From: Limivivens faecihominis
GTDB taxonomy: Bacteria; Bacillota; Clostridia; Lachnospirales; Lachnospiraceae
NCBI RefSeq assembly: GCF_020686945.1
Contig: NZ_JAJEPR010000002.1
Span: forward strand, 62,001-126,000
DNA length: 64,000 nt
Reading direction: 5' to 3'
Part shown: piece by piece, positions 8,372 to 15,541 of the stretch
Layout of the letters: each line of letters begins with the position of its first letter
How positions within the stretch are numbered: the first letter of the stretch is position 1
The notes under the pieces: model-generated
Told to the model about the DNA's origin: nothing
Seen by the model: only the letters and a program-made list of their open reading frames with translations
The model's database searches: none
Position numbers and translations under genes: made by a program

Positions 8372-9535
8372 ATGCGTTTTTTTCATATTTCTGATCTTCA
8401 TATCGGTAAACAGCTCTATTCCTACAGTCTGCTTCCCGATCAACGGGCGGTTCTGCATGAGATCACGGAACGGGCAAAAGAGTATCATCCGGATGCGATT
8501 CTGATTGCGGGGGATGTTTTTGACCGCTCGATTCCCTCCGGGGAGGCCTATACGGTGCTGGATGAGTTCCTCACGGAGCTTTCCGACATCACGCCCCGGA
8601 TTCCGGTGCTTCTCATCGCGGGAAACCACGACTCGGCGGAGAGGCTGAACTATGCCAGCGGTTTCCTTGAAAAGCATCAGATTCATATCGCGGTTTCCGC
8701 TCCGGAAAAAGAAGGAGAATATCTGAAAAAAGTGACTCTCACCGACGAATTTGGTCCGGTTCATTTCTACCTTCTTCCCTTTTTAAAACCGGCCTATGTA
8801 CGCTCGCTGTTTCCGGGGGAAGAGATCAGCGACTATGAGACGGCGATTCGGCGGATCCTGGAACGGGAAGCGATTGATTTTTCCGGTAGGAATGTGCTCC
8901 TTTCCCACCAGTTTTATAAAAACGGCAGCACAAGTCCCGAGACCTCAGATTCCGAGCAGGTTTCCCTGAATGTAGGAGGCCTGGACAGCGTGGACGTTTC
9001 CCTCGTAGAAAATTTTGACTATGTGGCTCTGGGCCATATCCACGGCCCGCAGAAGGTGAAAGTACCCCACATCCGTTACTGCGGGACGCCGCTCAAGTAT
9101 TCCCTCAGTGAGGAGTATCAGGAGAAATCCATCACAATGGTGACTTTGGGAGAAAAAGGAAGCGAACCCCTCATCGAAACACTGCCCCTTCATCCGCTAC
9201 GAGATGTGCGCCGGGTGAAGGGCACGCTGGAAGAAGTGCTGAAAAAAGCGGAAGAGGAGGGCGCCTGCGATTTTGTCAGTGTGACTCTCACGGACGAAGA
9301 GGAGCTTTACCGGCCGGGCGAACGGCTCCAGAAGGCATACGAATACCTGCTGGAATACCGGATTGAGAACCGCAGGACCAGAAACTTTATGGAGGAGACG
9401 GAGAAAGACCTGAAAGTGGAGGATCCGCTGTCGGTATTTCGGACCTTCTATGAGGAAGTTCAGGGCGTTCCTCTGGATGAGAAGGAGGAGGCATTCATGA
9501 GTCGGATTCTGGAGAAAGCGAGGGAAGAGATATGA
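8372..9535 (+). CDS. sbcD: Exonuclease SbcD (Mre11-like nuclease subunit)
   Basis: The nuclease subunit of the SbcCD complex, which opens DNA hairpins and processes blocked ends. The 387-residue protein begins MRFFHISDLHIGKQL with the metal ligands Asp8 and His10, then GDVFDRS, AGNHDSAE, SHQF and GHIHGPQ, the complete calcineurin-like phosphoesterase set. The start at 8372 follows AAAAGGAGGAAAAGC; an upstream in-frame ATG at 8339 lies inside the permease gene and is less likely. It overlaps sbcC by 4 bp, the usual coupling. Confidence 0.93.
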   Translation: MRFFHISDLHIGKQLYSYSLLPDQRAVLHEITERAKEYHPDAILIAGDVFDRSIPSGEAYTVLDEFLTELSDITPRIPVLLIAGNHDSAERLNYASGFLEKHQIHIAVSAPEKEGEYLKKVTLTDEFGPVHFYLLPFLKPAYVRSLFPGEEISDYETAIRRILEREAIDFSGRNVLLSHQFYKNGSTSPETSDSEQVSLNVGGLDSVDVSLVENFDYVALGHIHGPQKVKVPHIRYCGTPLKYSLSEEYQEKSITMVTLGEKGSEPLIETLPLHPLRDVRRVKGTLEEVLKKAEEEGACDFVSVTLTDEEELYRPGERLQKAYEYLLEYRIENRRTRNFMEETEKDLKVEDPLSVFRTFYEEVQGVPLDEKEEAFMSRILEKAREEI

Positions 9536-12342
9536 AGCCGTTGAAACTGACCTTATCTGCCTTCGGTTCCTACGGCGGGACGGAGGTCGTGGATTTTGAA
9601 GCCATCGGAAGCGGCATTTTTCTCATCACCGGGGACACCGGAGCGGGAAAGACCACGCTTTTTGACGCCATTACGTTCTGTCTTTTTGACGAGACCAGCG
9701 GCGGAAAGAGGGACGGCGAGATGATGCGGAGCCAGTATGCCTCCGATGAGACGTCGACCTATGTGGAATTTACGTTTCTGGCCGGAAAAGACCGCTACAC
9801 GGTACGGAGAAATCCGGCCTACCAGCGGAAAAGCCGGCGAAAAAACAAGGACGGCATCTATGCCCTGACCCGGGAGGGCGCGGGCGTGGAGCTGACCCTT
9901 CCCGACGGCAGTATTTTTAAAGGAAAGATTCCGGAGACGAATAAAAAGATCGCCGAGATCGTAGGCCTGGATGCCAGCCAGTTCCTTCAGATCGCCATGA
10001 TTGCCCAGGGCGATTTTCTGAGGCTTCTCCTGGCCCCGTCCAAGGAACGAAAAGAGATTTTCGGGAAAATTTTCAATACCCGGATCTATGGCAGGATTCA
10101 GGCGAAACTCCGGGAAGCGGCGGGAAACCTGGAGGAGGAGCTTTCGGAGAATCGGAAGGACTGTCTCCGGGAATTTGCCGCCCTTTCTGCTCTGCCGGAA
10201 AGCACTGAAGCGGAGGAACTTCAGAAATTGACGGAAAACGAGGAGCGCTGGGGGGAGAACGCCCAGGTGACCATCGAAGCGGTGCAGCAGGATTTTTCGG
10301 AAAAACTGGCCCTTCTCAAAGAGCAAAAAAAGACGGTGCAGGATGAAATTGGGAAAAAAGAACTTTATCAGGAGCTTCAGAGCCGGAAGATAAACTGCGG
10401 GGAACGGATGGCGGCCCATGAAAGCTGGATTCTGGAAAAAAAGCTGCAGGAACAGGAGCTCCGAAAAGCAGCGGAGGAGGCGGCGAAGGCGCTGGAAACC
10501 AGAGGCGCCCAGGTGGAAGCGGAGCTTCTTCGGATTCAGAGTCTCCTTCCGGACTATCAGGAGCTGGAAAATCTCGAAGGAAGGCTTAAAAAGGCGGAGG
10601 CGGACCGGAAAAAGCTGGAAAGTGCCAGTGATTTCTGGCAGGAAAAGCGAAAAGCCGGAAAAGAAGAGACGGAAGAACTCAAAAAAGTGCAGGAGTCCCT
10701 GGAAGGGACGGAAAAAGAGATCCCCGATCTGGAAAAACGCCTGCGGGAGCTGAGCCTTGCGCGGGAGGCCTGCACGGGCCTTCAGGAGCAGCAGGAGCTG
10801 CTTCTGGGCCTGGAAACTTCTTTGCGGAAGAAAAAAGCGGCCGCAGAGCAGGGGCTGGCCCTCTACAAAAAGCAGGCGGAGGAGTATAACAAGCTCTACA
10901 CCTGTTTCCTGGCGGAGCAGGTAGGCCTGATCGCAGGTCAGCTGAAAGAGGGAGAACCCTGTCCGGTCTGCGGTTCCCGTGAGCATCCGTCCCCGGCGAA
11001 AGCAGTTCATCAGGATGTGACCCAGGAAAAGGTCGATGCGGCGAAGGAGCGGGCGGAGAGTCTCCAGCAGGAGCTGAACCGTCTGAAGGAAGGTTTCGTG
11101 GCGGAGAAACAGCGTTTCCAGGTGGAAAATGCCCATCTTCAGGAGGAGAGCGCCCGCTGGTTCACGGAGGCTCTCTCCTGGAAAAAGGAAGACCAGGAAA
11201 AACGCCGGGAAAAAGAACAGGTTCTTGACGATGAGAGTAAGGCTCTTAAGAAATGGCGGGAGGATCTTCTTAAGAAAAAGAAGCGCTGGGAGGCAGGAAA
11301 AGAGCGACTGAAGGTTCTGGAGAGTGAAACTGCCGTTCTGGAAGAAAAGCTGGAGAAAACCAGGGCGGAGCTTGAGAAGGCCCGGGTTTCCTGTGAGCTT
11401 GCCCGAAAGGAGCTGGAACTCAAGAGGAGCCGCCTTCCTTATCCGGAAAAACGAAAAGCCGAGGCCGTTTATCAGGCTCTTGATCAGGAAAAGCGGACGC
11501 TGAAAACGGAGGCAAACCGCTCGAAAGCTGCTCTGGATCAGCTTCTGGAGGAACGAAACCGGCACTTTGGAGCTCTGGAGAGCGAAAAGGAAGAGCAGAA
11601 CCGGTTGAGAGAGGCTCTGGAAGCGGAGGAGAAGAAGGGAATCCTGCCGGAGACTCTTTCAGAGTTGAAAGAACGGAAAGAATCTCTGGAGGAGGAAGAG
11701 CGGGAGCTGGACCATCTTTACCGGAAAAATGAGGCCGCCGCAAAAGAGATCGCAGTTCTTCTGAAAAAACGGGAGGAACTGACGGAAACCTACGGTATGG
11801 TGGGGCGGCTTGACAGGACCGCCAACGGAAAACGCCGCCAGGCCGCAGGGCTGGATTTCCAGACCTATGTCCAGAGACGGTATTTCCAGGCCATCATCCA
11901 TGAGGCCAACCGGCGGCTGGAGGTCATGACGGACCGGAAATTTTACCTCAAATGCCGGGATATCAGCGATCTGAAACTCCAGGGCGAGGTGGGGCTGGAT
12001 CTGGACATCTACAGCTGTGTGACGGATTCCGTCCGGGATGTGCGGACCCTCTCCGGTGGCGAGTCTTTCATGGCGGCTCTGGCCATGGCTCTTGGCATGG
12101 CGGATATCGTCCAGCGGACTGCCGGAAAGGTAAGGCTGGACGCGATGTTCATCGACGAGGGCTTTGGTTCTCTGGATGAGGAATCCCGGGAACAGGCCAT
12201 CCGGGTGCTCCAGGAGCTGGCAGGAGAGGAGCGGCAGGTGGGCATCATCTCCCATGTGGAGGAGCTGAAAAAGCAGCTGGACCGGAAACTTGTCATCCGA
12301 AAAGACCGGGAAGGAAGCCATATTTCTTTAAATATTCTGTGA
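9532..12342 (+). CDS. sbcC: Exonuclease SbcC (Rad50-like ATPase subunit)
   Basis: A 936-residue SMC-like ATPase, partner of SbcD. Walker A GDTGAGKT is at residues 34-41, followed by two long coiled-coil arms rich in Glu and Lys. The zinc hook CPVCG is near residue 477, where two molecules join through zinc. The signature LSGGES is near 840 and Walker B AMFIDEGFG near 872. Length and order match the family. The A/G-rich codons of the coiled coil produce long shadow frames on the other strand that are not genes. There is no terminator-like hairpin immediately after the stop; the next promoter begins at 12369. Confidence 0.94.
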   Translation: MKPLKLTLSAFGSYGGTEVVDFEAIGSGIFLITGDTGAGKTTLFDAITFCLFDETSGGKRDGEMMRSQYASDETSTYVEFTFLAGKDRYTVRRNPAYQRKSRRKNKDGIYALTREGAGVELTLPDGSIFKGKIPETNKKIAEIVGLDASQFLQIAMIAQGDFLRLLLAPSKERKEIFGKIFNTRIYGRIQAKLREAAGNLEEELSENRKDCLREFAALSALPESTEAEELQKLTENEERWGENAQVTIEAVQQDFSEKLALLKEQKKTVQDEIGKKELYQELQSRKINCGERMAAHESWILEKKLQEQELRKAAEEAAKALETRGAQVEAELLRIQSLLPDYQELENLEGRLKKAEADRKKLESASDFWQEKRKAGKEETEELKKVQESLEGTEKEIPDLEKRLRELSLAREACTGLQEQQELLLGLETSLRKKKAAAEQGLALYKKQAEEYNKLYTCFLAEQVGLIAGQLKEGEPCPVCGSREHPSPAKAVHQDVTQEKVDAAKERAESLQQELNRLKEGFVAEKQRFQVENAHLQEESARWFTEALSWKKEDQEKRREKEQVLDDESKALKKWREDLLKKKKRWEAGKERLKVLESETAVLEEKLEKTRAELEKARVSCELARKELELKRSRLPYPEKRKAEAVYQALDQEKRTLKTEANRSKAALDQLLEERNRHFGALESEKEEQNRLREALEAEEKKGILPETLSELKERKESLEEEERELDHLYRKNEAAAKEIAVLLKKREELTETYGMVGRLDRTANGKRRQAAGLDFQTYVQRRYFQAIIHEANRRLEVMTDRKFYLKCRDISDLKLQGEVGLDLDIYSCVTDSVRDVRTLSGGESFMAALAMALGMADIVQRTAGKVRLDAMFIDEGFGSLDEESREQAIRVLQELAGEERQVGIISHVEELKKQLDRKLVIRKDREGSHISLNIL

Positions 12343-12368
12343 AATTTTGATTAAAATGCCCAAATTTA

Positions 12369-12397
12369 TTGACGTGTTTCGGCGGCTTTTGTATAAT
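12369..12397 (+). promoter_or_regulatory. Promoter of the CBS-domain gene
   Basis: TTGACG (12369-12374), 17-bp spacer, perfect TATAAT (12392-12397). Transcription would start near 12404, just inside the following hairpin. Confidence 0.75.
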
Positions 12398-12400
12398 ACT

Positions 12401-12448
12401 GATTACGGATTGTGAGAGTGCAAAGCACGGAACAATCCGTGTAATTAC
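12401..12448 (+). promoter_or_regulatory. Leader hairpin before the CBS-domain gene
   Basis: An imperfect inverted repeat (ATTACGGATTGT against ACAATCCGTGTAAT, two extra bases in the right arm) spans 12402-12446 at the predicted 5' end of the transcript. It has no T run, so it is not a terminator. It may stabilise the mRNA or be a binding site around the start; role unknown. Confidence 0.4.
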
Positions 12449-12469
12449 ATAAAAGAATGAGGCATAACT

Positions 12470-12907
12470 ATGAATGTATTGTTTTTTATAACACCGAAAA
12501 GCGAAGTGGCTTACCTTTATGAAGACTATTCTCTCCGCCAGGCCCTGGAAAAGATGGAGCATTACCGCTACAGCGCGATTCCCATCATCGACCGGAACGG
12601 CTGTTATGTGGGGACCATGACGGAGGGGGATTTCCTCTGGTATATCAAAGATCACAATATCATCGACCTGAAGGAAACGGAGAAGATTCCCTTGAAGAGC
12701 ATCAAGAGACGCTGGCACAATGAGCCGGTGAATGTGGACTGCGAAATTGAGGATCTGATTTTGACCTCCATGAACCAGAATTTTGTTCCGGTCATCGATG
12801 ACAATAAGATCTTCATCGGCATCATCCGGAGAAAAGATATCATCGCCTACTGCTATGACCGCTGTAAAGAAGCCGAAAAACACGGCGGGGACGAGGTATC
12901 ACTTTAA
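12470..12907 (+). CDS. CBS-domain protein (tandem CBS pair)
   Basis: A 145-residue stand-alone Bateman module. Two CBS motifs are seen: YSLRQALEKMEHYRYSAIPI with GCYVGTMTEGDF (about 18-55), and a second ending QNFVPVIDDNKIFIGIIRRK (about 100-120). Such proteins bind adenine nucleotides and regulate a partner; no catalytic domain is attached. The gene has its own strong promoter and is followed 70 bp later by ilvN with another promoter, so it is probably monocistronic. The spacing from AATGAGG to the ATG supports the start. Partner unknown. Confidence 0.8.
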   Translation: MNVLFFITPKSEVAYLYEDYSLRQALEKMEHYRYSAIPIIDRNGCYVGTMTEGDFLWYIKDHNIIDLKETEKIPLKSIKRRWHNEPVNVDCEIEDLILTSMNQNFVPVIDDNKIFIGIIRRKDIIAYCYDRCKEAEKHGGDEVSL

Positions 12908-12918
12908 CGAATTGCAAC

Positions 12919-12947
12919 TTGACAAAGGAAAGAATAGTTGCTAGAAT
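12919..12947 (+). promoter_or_regulatory. Promoter of ilvN-ilvC
   Basis: Consensus TTGACA (12919-12924), 17-bp spacer, TAGAAT (12942-12947). The leader to ATG 12978 is only about 25 nt, so no T-box or attenuator precedes ilvN. Confidence 0.75.
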
Positions 12948-12977
12948 ACTGATAAATCATTACGAGGTGAAAAATCC

Positions 12978-13475
12978 ATGAAAAAACGTGTGTTATCCCT
13001 GCTCGTGGACAATACCTCCGGCGTACTGAGCCGGATCGCTGGTCTTTTCAGCAGGAGAGGCTATAATATTGACAGTCTGACTGTCGGAGAGACGGCGGAT
13101 CCCAGATATTCCCGTATGACTGTAGTGGTCAAGGGAGACCGGCAGATCCTGGATCAGATCACAAAGCAGCTGGCGAAGCTTGTGGATGTGGCAGATATCA
13201 AGACTCTGGAGGAAGGGGACTGCGTGGAGCGTGAGCTGGTACTCGTCAAGGTACGGGCAGATGCTACGAACCGTCAAGACATTATAGCCATCGCCAATAT
13301 TTTCCGCGCGAATATCGTGGATGTGGCCCTGGATTCCCTGATCATTGAGCTGACAGGAAACCAAAACAAGCTGGAGGCTTTCCTGAAAATGCTGGAAGGC
13401 AATGAGATCCTGGAGCTGGCAAGAACCGGTATCACAGGTCTTTCCAGAGGTGCCGATGACATCCGGTACCTGTAA
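12978..13475 (+). CDS. ilvN: Acetolactate synthase small (regulatory) subunit
   Basis: A 165-residue regulatory subunit that binds valine through its N-terminal ACT domain and controls acetolactate synthase, the first common enzyme of branched-chain amino-acid synthesis. It starts MKKRVLSLLVDNTSGVLSRI, with the characteristic GLFSRRGYNIDSLTVG motif next; the C-terminal ALS_ss_C domain completes the usual length. The catalytic subunit gene ilvB, often directly upstream, is absent here. ilvC lies 93 bp downstream and is likely transcribed with it. Confidence 0.93.
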   Translation: MKKRVLSLLVDNTSGVLSRIAGLFSRRGYNIDSLTVGETADPRYSRMTVVVKGDRQILDQITKQLAKLVDVADIKTLEEGDCVERELVLVKVRADATNRQDIIAIANIFRANIVDVALDSLIIELTGNQNKLEAFLKMLEGNEILELARTGITGLSRGADDIRYL

Positions 13476-13568
13476 TGATCGGTTGCTCCATTTGTTATCC
13501 CGGCAGGATCGGAATGCAGATAGATACAACATATAATAAATCTTTATACAATATGGAGGAATAGAACC

Positions 13569-14588
13569 ATGGCATCTAAAATCTACTATCAGGAAGATTG
13601 TAATCTCTCTTTACTGGAAGGAAAGACCATCGCCATTATCGGTTATGGCAGCCAGGGACATGCACATGCTGAGAACCTGAAGGATTCCGGCTGCAACGTG
13701 ATCGTAGGTCTTTACGAGGGAAGTAAATCCTGGGCAAAAGCTGAGGCACAGGGATTTAAAGTATATACCGCTGCAGAGGCAGCAAAAAAAGCTGATATCA
13801 TCATGATCCTGATCAACGATGAGAAACAGGCTGATATGTATAAGAAAGATATCGAGCCGAACCTGGAAGAGGGCAACATGCTGATGTTCGCTCATGGCTT
13901 CAACATTCATTTTGGTTGCATCGTACCGCCGAAATACGTTGACGTTACCATGATCGCACCGAAGGCTCCGGGCCACACTGTAAGAAGTGAATACCAGGCT
14001 GGCAAAGGAACTCCCTGCCTGATCGCTGTTGAGCAGGATTACACCGGAAAAGCAAAAGATCTGGCACTGGCTTACGGCCTTGCTATCGGCGGCGCAAGAG
14101 CAGGTCTTCTGGAGACTACCTTCCGTACAGAGACTGAGACCGACCTCTTTGGTGAGCAGGCAGTTCTCTGCGGCGGCGTTGTAGCTCTGATGCAGGCTGG
14201 TTTCGAGACTCTGTGCGAGGCTGGTTACGATCCGAGAAACGCATACTTCGAGTGTATCCACGAGATGAAACTGATCGTAGATCTGATTTACCAGTCTGGT
14301 TTCGCCGGAATGAGATACTCCATCTCCAACACCGCTGAGTACGGCGATTACATCACCGGACCGAAGATCGTCACCGAGGAGACTAAGAAGACCATGAAGA
14401 AAATCCTGTCCGATATCCAGGATGGTACCTTCGCAAAAGACTTCCTGCTGGATATGAGCCCGGCTGGCCGTCAGGTTCACTTCAAGGCTATGAGAAAGAA
14501 AGCTTCCGAGCATCCCTCTGAGAAAGTCGGCGAGGAGATCCGTAAGCTGTACAGCTGGAACGGCGAGGAGAAACTGCTGGACAACTAA
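13569..14588 (+). CDS. ilvC: Ketol-acid reductoisomerase
   Basis: A 339-residue class I enzyme converting acetolactate or acetohydroxybutyrate, with NAD(P)H and Mg, to the dihydroxy acid of valine, isoleucine and leucine synthesis. The dinucleotide site GYGSQGHAHAENLKDSG is at about 24-40, followed by the APKAPGHTVRSEY loop, and metal-binding acidic residues occur in ETDLFGEQ and YFECIHEMKLIVDL. GGAGGA lies 8 nt before the ATG. Codon use is markedly biased toward favoured codons, suggesting high expression. A strong terminator follows. Confidence 0.96.
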   Translation: MASKIYYQEDCNLSLLEGKTIAIIGYGSQGHAHAENLKDSGCNVIVGLYEGSKSWAKAEAQGFKVYTAAEAAKKADIIMILINDEKQADMYKKDIEPNLEEGNMLMFAHGFNIHFGCIVPPKYVDVTMIAPKAPGHTVRSEYQAGKGTPCLIAVEQDYTGKAKDLALAYGLAIGGARAGLLETTFRTETETDLFGEQAVLCGGVVALMQAGFETLCEAGYDPRNAYFECIHEMKLIVDLIYQSGFAGMRYSISNTAEYGDYITGPKIVTEETKKTMKKILSDIQDGTFAKDFLLDMSPAGRQVHFKAMRKKASEHPSEKVGEEIRKLYSWNGEEKLLDN

Positions 14589-14620
14589 TCCACAGTCGTG
14601 TTTCCTACATAGAAGATCAT

Positions 14621-14655
14621 ACCGGATCGCCATTTTACGGCGGTCCGGTTTTTTC
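14621..14655 (+). terminator. Terminator of ilvN-ilvC
   Basis: An 11-bp stem with one G-U pair (ACCGGATCGCC at 14621-14631 with 14639-14649) around a 7-nt loop, followed by six T residues. Confidence 0.88.
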
Positions 14656-14709
14656 TACTCTATAATTTTTTTAGTTGAAGAAACTTTTAAAAAAATTTGA
14701 AAAAAGTAC

Positions 14710-14738
14710 TTGCATTTTCTGAGAAGGTGAGCTATAAT
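14710..14738 (+). promoter_or_regulatory. Promoter of the tRNA-Pro gene
   Basis: TTGCAT (14710-14715), 17-bp spacer, perfect TATAAT (14733-14738), 28 bp upstream of the mature tRNA end. Confidence 0.75.
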
Positions 14739-14765
14739 AAGGAATGTCAAGAGGACATAACTTAA

Positions 14766-14839
14766 CGGAGTATGGCGTAGCTTGGTAGCGCGCTCGGCTG
14801 GGGGCCGAGAGGTCGCAGGTTCAAATCCTGTTACTCCGA
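14766..14839 (+). tRNA. tRNA-Pro (anticodon GGG)
   Basis: A 74-nt cloverleaf. The acceptor CGGAGTA (14766-14772) pairs with TACTCCG (14832-14838). The anticodon stem CTCGG/CCGAG encloses the loop CTGGGGG, giving anticodon GGG. The T arm GCAGG/CCTGT carries TTCAAAT. The discriminator is A at 14839 and CCA is not encoded. The gene stands alone between a promoter and a terminator. A minus-strand frame across it (14655-14966) is the well-known false ORF antisense to a tRNA. Confidence 0.96.
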
Positions 14840-14844
14840 CTATG

Positions 14845-14884
14845 AAGCTCTTATCACTGATGATTAGTGGTAGGGGCTTTTTTC
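14845..14884 (+). terminator. Terminator of the tRNA-Pro gene
   Basis: An AAGCTCTTATCAC arm pairs with GTGGTAGGGGCTT (13 positions, with G-U pairs) around a short loop, then TTTTTT at 14878-14883. Confidence 0.8.
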
Positions 14885-14928
14885 GTGCGTTCAAAAACAG
14901 GTTTTGTTGATATTTTATACTTTCTTTA

Positions 14929-14957
14929 TTGAATTCTCCCATCACCTGTGCTATTCT
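14929..14957 (+). promoter_or_regulatory. Promoter of the MarR-ABC exporter operon
   Basis: TTGAAT (14929-14934), 17-bp spacer, TATTCT (14952-14957). The operator described next lies just downstream of the expected start at about 14964. Confidence 0.6.
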
Positions 14958-14964
14958 ATAGAAC

Positions 14965-14993
14965 ATTAGACATCAAAACATTAGATATCTAAT
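14965..14993 (+). promoter_or_regulatory. Putative MarR operator
   Basis: A perfect 14-bp palindrome ATTAGATATCTAAT (14980-14993) is preceded 15 bp upstream by a half-site ATTAGACATC (14965-14974). Its position over the start region of the marR transcript fits autorepression by the encoded regulator; binding is inferred. Confidence 0.6.
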
Positions 14994-15040
14994 AAACGAC
15001 AAAAACCGTCAGAACAAAACCAGGAGAGGAGGAAGAATAG

Positions 15041-15541
15041 ATGAGCGACAGGGTGGAGCTGAAACACCTGGAGATGGAAAATCAGAAGTACCAGTTTCGT
15101 TATCTCAGAAATCAGCTCAACGAAAAGAAGTTATATAGGGGTGATCCACGCCTTTTGATGTATGTTTATTTTCATGACGGCAGGAAGCAGGCGGAAATCG
15201 CCAAAGGACTTTGTGTCAAACCGGCGAGCCTTACTGTCATGCTCCAGCGGATGGAGCAGGCCGGTCTTGTGAACAGGAAAAGTGATGAGCAGGATCAGCG
15301 GGTTCAGCGGGTCTACATCACAGAGCTGGGCCGGGAGACCAGCAAGAAAACCGTGGAACTCTTTCAGAAAGCGGTGAAAGGCTTTTTTGAAGGGGTGTCC
15401 GAGGAGGAGCTTGCGGTCTACCAGGGAGTTTTGGAAAAGGTAAAAGAAAATGTTCTGCGAATGCTGGATGAGACTTCCGGCAGTGAAACGGCAGAACAGG
15501 AAAGTGAGAGGACAACATGTTTAAGCTTGCAAAATATATAA
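15041..15541 (+). CDS. MarR-family transcriptional regulator
   Basis: A 166-residue winged-helix repressor. The DNA-binding core runs from RKQAEIAKGLCVKPASLTVM (recognition helix) through LQRMEQAGLVNRKSDEQDQR (the wing), as in MarR proteins. Its stop lies 25 bp inside the following ABC exporter gene, so the three genes are one operon. It probably represses its own operon through the palindrome at 14980-14993 and is released by a toxic ligand that the exporter removes; the ligand is unknown. AGGAGAGGAGG precedes the ATG. Confidence 0.9.
   Translation: MSDRVELKHLEMENQKYQFRYLRNQLNEKKLYRGDPRLLMYVYFHDGRKQAEIAKGLCVKPASLTVMLQRMEQAGLVNRKSDEQDQRVQRVYITELGRETSKKTVELFQKAVKGFFEGVSEEELAVYQGVLEKVKENVLRMLDETSGSETAEQESERTTCLSLQNI

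Noticed and set aside
9553..11565. 670-codon minus-strand frame opposite sbcC
   Set aside because: It is a shadow of the Glu/Lys-rich coiled coil, whose complement reads as Leu/Phe-rich without stops; sbcC itself is unmistakable.
14655..14966. 103-codon minus-strand frame containing GVTGFEPATSRPPAERATKL
   Set aside because: It is the complement of the tRNA-Pro gene and its flanks; this peptide is a well-known false annotation produced by reading tRNA antisense.
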